Made by a program: the position numbers and the translations under genes. From Bacilli bacterium (GTDB lineage: Bacteria > Bacillota_I > Bacilli_A > RFN20 > CAG-826): a DNA stretch of 34,353 nt. This document shows, in pieces, positions 19,818 through 27,920 of the stretch (positions within the stretch are counted from its first letter, which is position 1; every line of letters starts with the position of its first letter). The notes beneath the pieces are model-generated. The model did no database searches, was not told the origin of the DNA, and saw only the letters and a list, made by a program, of their open reading frames with translations. The stretch lies in NCBI GenBank assembly GCA_024683495.1, contig JAIKYF010000140.1:1-34353 (forward strand). Reading direction: 5' to 3'.

Positions 19818-21161
19818 TTATTTGTTCAGATATTTTCTTAGTTCCCAATCGGTGATGTCGGTTCTGAATCTATCCCACTCGATTTCTTTCGCTTCAACAT
19901 ATTTATTGAAGGTATGGTCACCAATCGTCTCTTTCATGATTGGATCTTTCTTCAATTCCTTGATCGCATCATGGAGATTATCTGGCATATTGGGGATTCC
20001 AGCAGCCGCTCTTTGTTCAGGGGTCAAAGAGAAGATATTGTCATAGACTGGTTTGATTAATTCGTCTTCTGAGACATTTTTGATGCCATCCAAACCGGCA
20101 GCGATGATGCCTGCCAAGGCCAAATATGGGTTTGCGGTCGGGTCAACGCAACGGATTTCGGTTCTCGTGCCCGCGCCACGAGTGGCAGGAATTCTAATCA
20201 TCGAAGAACGATTGGCGTCGCTCCAGCAGACATAGCATGGGGCTTCGTATCCGGGGATTAATCTCTTATAAGAGTTAACGGTTGGGTTGGTGAGGGCCGA
20301 GAAGCCTCTGGCGTGTTTGATGATTCCGGTGATCCATTTACGGCAAACAAGGCTTAATTTCATTGGATCATCGGGATCATAGAAGATATTATTGCCTTCG
20401 GCATCGCTTAAGGAGCAGTTAGTATGCATGCCAGAACCATTCATTCCAGCGACTGGTTTTGGCATGAAAGATGCGAGATATCCATTCTTTCTAGCGATGA
20501 ATTTAACGACTTGCTTGAAAGTTTGGACGTTGTCGCAAGCGGTTAAAACATCAGCATATTTGAAGTTGATTTCCTGTTGGCCAGGAGCAACTTCGTGGTG
20601 GGCGGTTTGAACGACGAAGCCAAGATTTTCAAGTTCCAAGGCAATATCTCTTCTAACATATTCGCCGCCATCGATTGGGCTTAAGTCAAAATAGGAGGCA
20701 TGATCGATTGGCTCAACGATTGGAGAACCTTTCTCGTCCAATTTGAATAAGAAGAATTCGGGTTCAAAGCCAACGTTTAAGGAACTAAAGCCTGCCTTTT
20801 GCATTTTGGCAATAGCTTGCTTGAGGATATATCTAGGATCGCCAGGGAATGGCTTTCCATAAGAAGTGTAGACGTCGCAGATTAAACGAGCGACTTTTCC
20901 ATGGGCTGTGTCTTCAAACGGGAGCACCATCCAGGTATCGATATCTGGACGGAGATACATGTCGGCTTCCTTGATACGAACGAAGCCTTCGATGGATGAA
21001 CCATCGAACATGATCTTGTTATCAAGAGCGTCAGGCAATTGACCGACTGCGATTTCCACGGCCTTGATAGTTCCGAGAATATCGGTGAATTGAAGTCGAA
21101 CATAACGAACATTCTCCGATTTTGCGAGAGCGAGAATGTCTTTTTTCGTGTATTTTTTCAT
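19818..21161 (-). CDS. glnA: Glutamine synthetase type I
   Basis: VRLQFTDILGTIKAVEIAV, MFDGSSIEGFVRIKEADM, GMHTNCSLSD, NPTVNSYKRLIPGYEAPCYVCWSDANRSSMIRIP. Confidence 0.97.
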   Translation of the reverse strand: MKKYTKKDILALAKSENVRYVRLQFTDILGTIKAVEIAVGQLPDALDNKIMFDGSSIEGFVRIKEADMYLRPDIDTWMVLPFEDTAHGKVARLICDVYTSYGKPFPGDPRYILKQAIAKMQKAGFSSLNVGFEPEFFLFKLDEKGSPIVEPIDHASYFDLSPIDGGEYVRRDIALELENLGFVVQTAHHEVAPGQQEINFKYADVLTACDNVQTFKQVVKFIARKNGYLASFMPKPVAGMNGSGMHTNCSLSDAEGNNIFYDPDDPMKLSLVCRKWITGIIKHARGFSALTNPTVNSYKRLIPGYEAPCYVCWSDANRSSMIRIPATRGAGTRTEIRCVDPTANPYLALAGIIAAGLDGIKNVSEDELIKPVYDNIFSLTPEQRAAAGIPNMPDNLHDAIKELKKDPIMKETIGDHTFNKYVEAKEIEWDRFRTDITDWELRKYLNK

Positions 21162-21185
21162 ATTTTTTCCTCTAACACGCCAAAA

Positions 21186-21213
21186 ATTGTACTATTTTGG
21201 GAGTCGAATACAA
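21186..21213 (-). promoter_or_regulatory. Candidate glnA promoter
   Basis: Minus strand TTGTAT (21213..21208), 16-nt spacer, TACAAT (21191..21186), then a short leader with AGAGGA before ATG at 21161. Confidence 0.55.
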
Positions 21214-21394
21214 TATTTAATTCCAAGAAAAATATAAAAGTGGCTTTTTATCGAATATTTTTCTTATCAATTTTGGGAGTAAAAATATTTTTCTACTCCA
21301 ATTTTAAAAAATCATCTCAAATATCCTTAAAAAATATCATTGAATGATATCTTATTTAATATAAGATATAGTAGTTTTCAATCGAGGCGTCATC

Positions 21395-21883
21395 ATGAAA
21401 AAAATTCTCCTTATTTGCGGGCCTGCCGGAATTGGTAAAAGCACCTTCTGCCGCAACTACATCGAAGCGCACCAAAATGAGAAAGCGATCGTTATCTCCG
21501 CAGATGAAGTGAGAAAATCCATCACTGGGGGCTATGACAAGTTCTTACCTAATAAGAATATGGAGCCGGTCTTTGAAAAAATGATCGATATAGCCCATGA
21601 ATTCGCGAAAGAAAACAAGGATTGCACTATCTTAATCGATACCGTCCTACTCTATGACGACCGTCGCTTATATTTCATCGACAAACTCCCAGAATACACT
21701 TATAAGCATCTAGTTTTATGTCGTTTGAAAGACTATGAAAAATGCTTAGAAAGAAATAAAATGAGGGAGCCTGCCAAAGTTGTTCCAGAAGCCGTCATTC
21801 GCGATATGATCAAGTCATATCACGAACCATCCTTCGAAGTATCTTCGAGATTCGATGAAATCACCGATGTCTACCTAGATTAA
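21395..21883 (+). CDS. Small P-loop kinase (AAA_33-like), paralogous in type to 15401..15913
   Basis: MKKILLICGPAGIGKSTFCRNY, SADEVRKS, CLERNKMREPAKVVPEAVIRDMIKSYHEPSFEV. Confidence 0.78.
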   Translation: MKKILLICGPAGIGKSTFCRNYIEAHQNEKAIVISADEVRKSITGGYDKFLPNKNMEPVFEKMIDIAHEFAKENKDCTILIDTVLLYDDRRLYFIDKLPEYTYKHLVLCRLKDYEKCLERNKMREPAKVVPEAVIRDMIKSYHEPSFEVSSRFDEITDVYLD

Positions 21884-21886
21884 TCT

Positions 21887-22768
21887 ATGGCCAAACTTAA
21901 AGGAATCTGCATCTACAATTCATTTACGTTCTTACCTGGTGCCAGGCATTTTTATGATCGCATGAGAGAGGAGTTCTGCGCTCTAAATGTCGAATTAGAA
22001 TTAAAAAGCAACGCGGATTTGCTTGCGATTTCGACTAAGAATGGACTATATGATCATAAGTTGGACTGTGATTTCATTTTATATTTAGATAAAGACAAAT
22101 TCAGCGCATCTTACTTAGAAGAAACTGGTTATCGCTTATTCAATAGCGCCCAGGCTATCAGAAACTGCGACGACAAGATGCTAACCTATACTTTATTGGC
22201 AAAAAATGGGATTGCCATCCCTAAAACCGTCTCTGGACCTCTGAACTATAGCGGTGAGGCCTCCGACATTGTCATCAAAAACATTGAAAAAGAATTAGAT
22301 TATCCAATCGTCGCGAAAGAGAATTTCGGTTCGCTTGGCGCACGAGTGTATTTACTAAAATCCCATGCAGAACTCGCTTCTTTTGAAGAAAAACACTGCT
22401 GGGTTGCAAGATTATATCAGGAGTTTATCTCTTCCTCTTCCGGCATTGATTATCGAATCATCGTCATTGATGGGAAGTTTGTTGCCGGAATGAAGAGAAC
22501 TAACGAAAGCGACTTCAGAAGTAATATTGCCAAAGGCGGACATGGCGAAAAGGTCGAGATTCCAAGTGCTTATATAGAATTGGCGGAGAAAGCCGCCAAG
22601 ATTATGGGGTGTGATTATTGTGGCGTTGATGTTCTTATCGGCCCAAAACAAGAACCTATCATCTGTGAAGTCAATTCCAACGCCTTCTTAACAGGCATTG
22701 AGAAAACAACCGGTATAAATATTGCGAAAATTTATGCCGAACACATTGTTAAATCGCTTAAAAACTAA
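21887..22768 (+). CDS. RimK-like ATP-grasp ligase
   Basis: YPIVAKENFGSLGARVYLL, RLYQEFISSSSGIDYRIIVIDGKFVAGMKR, DFRSNIAKGGHGEKV, CGVDVLIGPKQEPIICEVNSNAFLTGIEKTTGINIA; starts 3 nt after the kinase stop. Confidence 0.82.
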   Translation: MAKLKGICIYNSFTFLPGARHFYDRMREEFCALNVELELKSNADLLAISTKNGLYDHKLDCDFILYLDKDKFSASYLEETGYRLFNSAQAIRNCDDKMLTYTLLAKNGIAIPKTVSGPLNYSGEASDIVIKNIEKELDYPIVAKENFGSLGARVYLLKSHAELASFEEKHCWVARLYQEFISSSSGIDYRIIVIDGKFVAGMKRTNESDFRSNIAKGGHGEKVEIPSAYIELAEKAAKIMGCDYCGVDVLIGPKQEPIICEVNSNAFLTGIEKTTGINIAKIYAEHIVKSLKN

Positions 22769-23840
22769 TCTTTTTTAATTCGAAGGCCCATTTCAGGACT
22801 GCTTTGTCACTCGGATGAGTGACTTTTTTATAAGCTTCTTCAGGGGTAAGCCACAGACACTCGCTCACTTCTTCAGGCTGACATTTGGTTTTTGTTTCTT
22901 CTGTTTCGGCGATAAAGAAAACCACTTTCTTGGCTCTGCCCTCCCTTGGAGAATAGGAAATCCTATAGGAATGAGTGCCATCTATTACGGCTTTAAGATT
23001 CGTCTCTTCCCTAATCTCTCTTGAGGCGGTGTCCAAATCGTCTTTATCAAAAGATTCAACATGCCCTTTTGGAATCGAGTAATGCCCCTTCTTCATATGT
23101 TCAACTAAGACGCGGTCTTTATTGAACACGACGGCACCGCAAGACTTCTCTTGTTTGCCTAAGATATTGGACAATAGATTGATTTCGTCATCATTAAGGC
23201 CAATCCACTTAAAATAATCTGCGGGCAAATCCCATCTCTTTTTGAATTTTGCGACCACTTTTTCAATAAAATGGACATCTGGAGTCAGAACGGCTTTGGG
23301 GAAGTCTGGATAATTCTTTAAAGTCTCTTTGGTAAGACCCACTAAATATGGGAAAGAAAGCATATAGTCAGCGTTGATGTCTTCAAAATCAACTCCATTC
23401 GCCCAAAGTAAAAGCATGCAGATGCTTCCGGTTCTATCCTTACCGGCCTGACAATGGATGACACAGGGTTTTTCGCATTGGGCGATAGTTCTAAAGATGG
23501 CCGCGGCACTATTAGGCTCTTCGAGCATCTCGATATAGCTATTTATCATATCCCATCTATTGATGGGAACTCTTCCATCTCCGTTGACGTTAAGGGGATA
23601 ATAATCGATTCCCTCCATCTTGGCGAAGGGGTTTGGCTCTGCTGATCTAGATTTTTCGTTCCTCAGGTCAATCACGGATTTAATTCCTAAATCCCTGATT
23701 CGATTGATATCGTTCTCAGACGCTCTATCTAATCCGCCAGAACGATAGATTACTTTGGAATGGGTGTGCCCATAACGGCAGGCATACCCACCTAAATCAC
23801 GGAAGTTATAAATGCTTTCCATCGGAATTCGTCTAATCAT
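22758..23840 (-). CDS. Tyrosine/dual-specificity phosphatase-like domain fused to C-terminal Nudix hydrolase domain (proposed start 23840)
   Basis: N-terminal NFRDLGGY...VIYRSGGLDRAS...SVIDLRNEKSRS...CVIHCQAGKDRTGS (Cx5R signature); C-terminal SCGAVVFNKDRVLVEHMKKGHYSIPKGHVESFDKDDLDTASREIREETNL (Nudix box). Start chosen for AGGAGG upstream. Confidence 0.88.
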   Translation of the reverse strand: MIRRIPMESIYNFRDLGGYACRYGHTHSKVIYRSGGLDRASENDINRIRDLGIKSVIDLRNEKSRSAEPNPFAKMEGIDYYPLNVNGDGRVPINRWDMINSYIEMLEEPNSAAAIFRTIAQCEKPCVIHCQAGKDRTGSICMLLLWANGVDFEDINADYMLSFPYLVGLTKETLKNYPDFPKAVLTPDVHFIEKVVAKFKKRWDLPADYFKWIGLNDDEINLLSNILGKQEKSCGAVVFNKDRVLVEHMKKGHYSIPKGHVESFDKDDLDTASREIREETNLKAVIDGTHSYRISYSPREGRAKKVVFFIAETEETKTKCQPEEVSECLWLTPEEAYKKVTHPSDKAVLKWAFELKKISF

Positions 23841-23866
23841 TTTCGCCTCCTGAGGGATAAAGAAAA

Positions 23867-23890
23867 CCCAGCACAATTATATATGCTGGG
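23867..23890 (-). terminator. Intrinsic terminator after the mscL-like gene
   Basis: CCCAGCA-10 nt-TGCTGGG perfect 7-bp stem followed on the minus strand by TTTTCTTT. Confidence 0.75.
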
Positions 23891-23934
23891 CAGATTCTTT
23901 GAAATTCCTTATTTGGATAACTGATTTCTAGAAG

Positions 23935-24606
23935 TTATTTAGCTTCCTTTTCAGCGCGTTGGGCTCTCAATTCATCACGAATTTGAACGAGGATGTCCAT
24001 TTCAGTTGGAGCTGGAGCGCCGGGTTCAGGAACGACTGGTCTCTCTTCTGGGTGCTTTTCGTAGTATTCTTCTTGAAGTTTGGCTTTGACGGCCTCTTTC
24101 TTCGCGGCAGCGGTATTGACAACCTTGACGATGATGAAGAGAACGATAGCAATGATGATGAAGGAGATAACAGCGTTAATGAAGGTTCCCCAATCGATGA
24201 CAGCGGACATATTGTAGGTATAAGTCGTGCCATGGAGAGTGTACTTGGTCAATAAGCTATTCTGCCATTGGACATAAGTATCAGATTCAGCGGTGATGGG
24301 GACGTTTTGCGCCTTAGCATACGCGATGGTAGCCTGAACTAAGTCGGCAGAAGAGAATGATTGCCCGATGCCAGTGACGCCTTTTTGAGCATCGTTGAGG
24401 GCTGGAAGAACGGTAACTAAACCCTTCAAGCCACCTGGGACGGCCCAGGTAACAACACTGAGTAAGATGTTAACTAAAGAGTTAACGATAGCGCTGAACG
24501 CACCGCCGATGACGACGCCAACGGCGAGCATGAACGCGTTGCCTTTGGAGATGAAAGCTTTAAATTCAGCCCAAAGACCTTTTCCTTTTGCTTTTGCTTT
24601 TCCCAT
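23935..24606 (-). CDS. mscL: MscL-family mechanosensitive channel with long extracellular loop
   Basis: FKAFISKGNAFMLAVGVVIGGAFSAIVNSLVNILLSVV resembles MscL TM1; second TM IDWGTFINAVISFIIIAIVLFIIVKVVN; C-terminal EILVQIRDELRAQ-type helix. Confidence 0.8.
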   Translation of the reverse strand: MGKAKAKGKGLWAEFKAFISKGNAFMLAVGVVIGGAFSAIVNSLVNILLSVVTWAVPGGLKGLVTVLPALNDAQKGVTGIGQSFSSADLVQATIAYAKAQNVPITAESDTYVQWQNSLLTKYTLHGTTYTYNMSAVIDWGTFINAVISFIIIAIVLFIIVKVVNTAAAKKEAVKAKLQEEYYEKHPEERPVVPEPGAPAPTEMDILVQIRDELRAQRAEKEAK

Positions 24607-24638
24607 TTTTCTTTTCTCCTTTTAGGAATTTCTACTTC

Positions 24639-24666
24639 ATTTTACCACTCATGGGAAACTAGCCAA
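24639..24666 (-). promoter_or_regulatory. Candidate promoter of the mscL-like gene
   Basis: Minus strand TTGGCT (24666..24661), 16-nt spacer, TAAAAT (24644..24639); AAAAGGAG before ATG. Confidence 0.55.
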
Positions 24667-24690
24667 CCCAAAATAAAGAAAAATAACAAA

Positions 24691-24752
24691 AAAATACGTT
24701 TCTTCACGATAGTGTTTGATTTTAGATAAAATCAATTATAGAAACGTATTTT
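24691..24752 (-). terminator. Nested inverted repeat, probable terminator of the downstream flavoprotein gene
   Basis: Outer 13-bp perfect arms AAAATACGTTTCT / AGAAACGTATTTT, inner TTGATTTT-AGAT-AAAATCAA (24716..24735); T-run follows on the minus strand. Confidence 0.65.
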
Positions 24753-24764
24753 GTTTGTTGGTTA

Positions 24765-26312
24765 CTAAACTGCAGCTTTGGCTTTGAATTTAATATTGGG
24801 TTTATCGAGGTTTTTAAATTTTTGGTTGTTCATCTTGCAAACACGCATGGCCGCGTATTTACCAGAGAATAAGGCGATTGGGAGTCCTCCGGGAGGCATG
24901 ATCCACTGCCCCGCCAAAGCGAAGTTCTTGAGCCCTTTGAGAAGGCCTTTCTTCATTAAGCCCTTTGATTTACCGGTGGTAACGAAAGCCATATAGGAGC
25001 CACGATAGGCATTGCAATACCTTTCGTAAGTAAGTGGGGTCGTGACGTCAATGAGCTCAATCTTATCTTCAGGAATCTCGAAATACTCCTGAACATATTT
25101 CATGATCTTAAGGCCGAGTTCGTTCTTGGCCTTCTTATATTCTTCTTTCGACATGGCCTTGAAATAATCATAAACTCCGTCGAGAGTAGGAATGAGGACC
25201 GTGACTAAAGAGGCGTCGGAATTGGTGTTCAAGGTCGTATCGAAGGCATAGTTGCGGGTTGGAAGATCTTCAACGAGGGTATCGGCGATGTAGAACTTCG
25301 GAATCGCGAAGTCGATCATCTTCGGATACTTGGTGAGATCCTTTTTGACCTTGAACGCGAATAACATGCTAGTATTCAAGGGGTTGTTCTTCCTATCTTC
25401 GAATTTTTCCTCAAGGAATTTGTCTTTATATTGGCTATCGAGTAAATCATAGATAGCATGATGGGCATCGACAGCCGAGATGACATAGTCCGAAATAATT
25501 CTCTTTCCGGATTCCAATTCAATGCCTCTTGCCACGGATTTCTCTGTCAAAATACGCTTAACTGGAGCATTGAGGACAAGTTTTCCTCCCAATTCCAAGT
25601 ACCGGTTTTCGATCCGTTTGGCGATTTCGACTGAGCCACCTTCAATCATGCCGGCATCCTTCATCGAGAGGGATTGCATGACATAGAATAGAGAATGAAC
25701 GTTATAGTCATTCCTCATGACTCTCTTGAAGACTTCGCGAAGAATCGGAGATTTGAATCTTTTGGCGTATCTAGCGATAGAGATGTGCTTATAGATGATG
25801 TATTCGGTTAGCATCGGCACGAACTTAAGGCCATAAACCATCGCCTCGAATGGATTCATCCAGTCGATTGGCTTATTAACGGGGATGCTGACGTGCTGAT
25901 AAGCATAGATGCCGTTGATGAAACTGCGGATGGCCCTTTTATCTTCTGGGGCCACTCTTAGGAATTCATCTTCTAATTTATTCAAATCCGAATAGAAAGT
26001 GACGACTTCTCCATCGATATCGAATTTAAGGAAATATTCGGTTTCGTGAATAACCGTGTGTTGATCGATAGCCCCGATATGTTTCCACATCCGATAGAAA
26101 TCGGAGTTGGGGTTAGTTCCAACGATCCAGTGGGCGCAGCCATCGATGAAAAGGCCTTTTCTGGTCCACCCCGTGCATTCCCCGCCAACAATGTTGTGTT
26201 TCTCGTAAATAGTTACATCGAAACCGTTGTCCAGGGCATAGATACCAGCAGTGAGACCGGAGATACCGGCGCCAATTATGGTAAGTTTTGGTTTGATTAA
26301 TACTTTTTCCAT
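24765..26312 (-). CDS. Phytoene-desaturase/RetSat-like FAD-dependent oxidoreductase (COG1233-like; proposed start 26312)
   Basis: KLTIIGAGISGLTAGIYALDNGFDVTIYEKHNIVGGECTGWTRKGLFIDGCAHWI; C-terminal LAGQWIMPPGGLPIALFSGKYAAMRVC. Confidence 0.85.
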   Translation of the reverse strand: MEKVLIKPKLTIIGAGISGLTAGIYALDNGFDVTIYEKHNIVGGECTGWTRKGLFIDGCAHWIVGTNPNSDFYRMWKHIGAIDQHTVIHETEYFLKFDIDGEVVTFYSDLNKLEDEFLRVAPEDKRAIRSFINGIYAYQHVSIPVNKPIDWMNPFEAMVYGLKFVPMLTEYIIYKHISIARYAKRFKSPILREVFKRVMRNDYNVHSLFYVMQSLSMKDAGMIEGGSVEIAKRIENRYLELGGKLVLNAPVKRILTEKSVARGIELESGKRIISDYVISAVDAHHAIYDLLDSQYKDKFLEEKFEDRKNNPLNTSMLFAFKVKKDLTKYPKMIDFAIPKFYIADTLVEDLPTRNYAFDTTLNTNSDASLVTVLIPTLDGVYDYFKAMSKEEYKKAKNELGLKIMKYVQEYFEIPEDKIELIDVTTPLTYERYCNAYRGSYMAFVTTGKSKGLMKKGLLKGLKNFALAGQWIMPPGGLPIALFSGKYAAMRVCKMNNQKFKNLDKPNIKFKAKAAV

Positions 26313-26480
26313 TTCGCTAATAATAGACACATTAAGCATCTATTACAACAAATATATTAGATTTATCTAGTTTTTAAAACTAAATGATTGTGATTTTTAT
26401 TACAACAATACTCATAAAAATATGTTATTTGTTAAAATTTCGGTCAAAACTGCGATATTTTTTAAAAGTCGGCGTTTATG

Positions 26481-27755
26481 CTACAGAATCTTTGCTGAGT
26501 TAATCGCGTCTTTGATGGGCGCAATAAGTTTCGAGATTGAGGATATGGCTTCACTAGATGAGGCTTCTTCTTCGGAGCCCGGTGGTTCTTCAAGGGCTTC
26601 GTTTGCTCTTTTAAGCAATTCAGACATGTTATATAAGAAGATGTCATAGAGGCCCTCTATATAAACCATAATGACGATAATAATTCCGATAACTGGGATG
26701 GCCAAATCGATTTTGGCGTTCTTATGTTTTTTGGTGTAAGAGAAAAGTAAGACTATAGGCGTGATAGCGAATAGCGTCATCCCGTCTCCTATCCCGCAGA
26801 ACTCCATAACCTTAGCGATTGGGGTAAGTGCGCTTCCGGGGTCTAAACTTGGATCATAAAACATGCCAAAGATACCAACTGATGCAAAGATGCCGACAAC
26901 TAAATCGATAACAGAAGCAACCAAAAATACGACGGCAATAATGATTGAGACCTTAAACGAATGAGCATTTGTTTTTAGATGTTCGTCATAAGATTCTGGT
27001 GTATTGCCCTCTCTTTTTAGATACGCCCTCTCACCGATTTTGATCAAGATGATGATTGCTAAAAAAGCAAAAATCATGATTGGTGGTTTTGAAGGCAATA
27101 AGTATAAAACAAAGCTTGGAAGTCTTATATAGTGCATCGCATATAAGAATTTGACTGCTACTGAGGCTAAATCGTAGAGAAGCGGAAAAATGACAAACAA
27201 ACGGAAGATGATGAGTTTTTTGTCTTGAAAATGGGTAGAGGGTCTATAAGACAAAAAGAAGAAAATCGAGGTGAATAAGAAAAGATCGATGAAGATATTG
27301 AGCATGAATGTCATTTTTCCCGTTGAAGAAAGAAAATCTGCGAAATCACAGGCCACCTGAATAAATGAGGAATTAGGATTGATGACAAAAGCTGCCCTGA
27401 ACCCAAAATGGAAAGATACAAGGTTCGCAACGACATAAAGTGCCCCAGCCGCAACTCCATGCAAAACGAGAAGCTTCAAGATCTCTGATTTCTTCTGCAT
27501 GATTTTTGAGAAATTAGCAAGAATGAAGAGAGGAACGGGAAGGAGCGAAAAATAACTAAAGGCATTCACCCATGGCTGCATAGCTGGCATAGCAGCCTTG
27601 TTGATCCTTCCATTGAAGGCCATGACAACTCCAACTTGGGCGATTATCAAGCAAACCCAACCGATAATCCTGATATGGCGGTATGAAAGAACACCACCAT
27701 ATCTGATGTCGTTTTCAATTTGTCGATCTTTCCACTTTATTCTTTTTTCTTTCAT
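26481..27755 (-). CDS. Multi-pass membrane protein of unknown function
   Basis: 424-aa ORF with many hydrophobic segments and a polar Ser/Glu-rich C-terminal region (EEPPGSEEEASSSEAISS); no family recognised. Confidence 0.7.
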   Translation of the reverse strand: MKEKRIKWKDRQIENDIRYGGVLSYRHIRIIGWVCLIIAQVGVVMAFNGRINKAAMPAMQPWVNAFSYFSLLPVPLFILANFSKIMQKKSEILKLLVLHGVAAGALYVVANLVSFHFGFRAAFVINPNSSFIQVACDFADFLSSTGKMTFMLNIFIDLFLFTSIFFFLSYRPSTHFQDKKLIIFRLFVIFPLLYDLASVAVKFLYAMHYIRLPSFVLYLLPSKPPIMIFAFLAIIILIKIGERAYLKREGNTPESYDEHLKTNAHSFKVSIIIAVVFLVASVIDLVVGIFASVGIFGMFYDPSLDPGSALTPIAKVMEFCGIGDGMTLFAITPIVLLFSYTKKHKNAKIDLAIPVIGIIIVIMVYIEGLYDIFLYNMSELLKRANEALEEPPGSEEEASSSEAISSISKLIAPIKDAINSAKIL

Positions 27756-27920
27756 AAAGAAAACTGCAAAATAGTTTAGTAAGAATATAGCATAATCAGC
27801 ATTTAATGTGGCATCAAAAAAGCGAAGACAACTAAATTCCCCTGCAAAACAAGCATATTTTTAATATTCAATATTTATTTAATTTTAATTAACGAGACTT
27901 TTATCACGTTTATGAATAAA

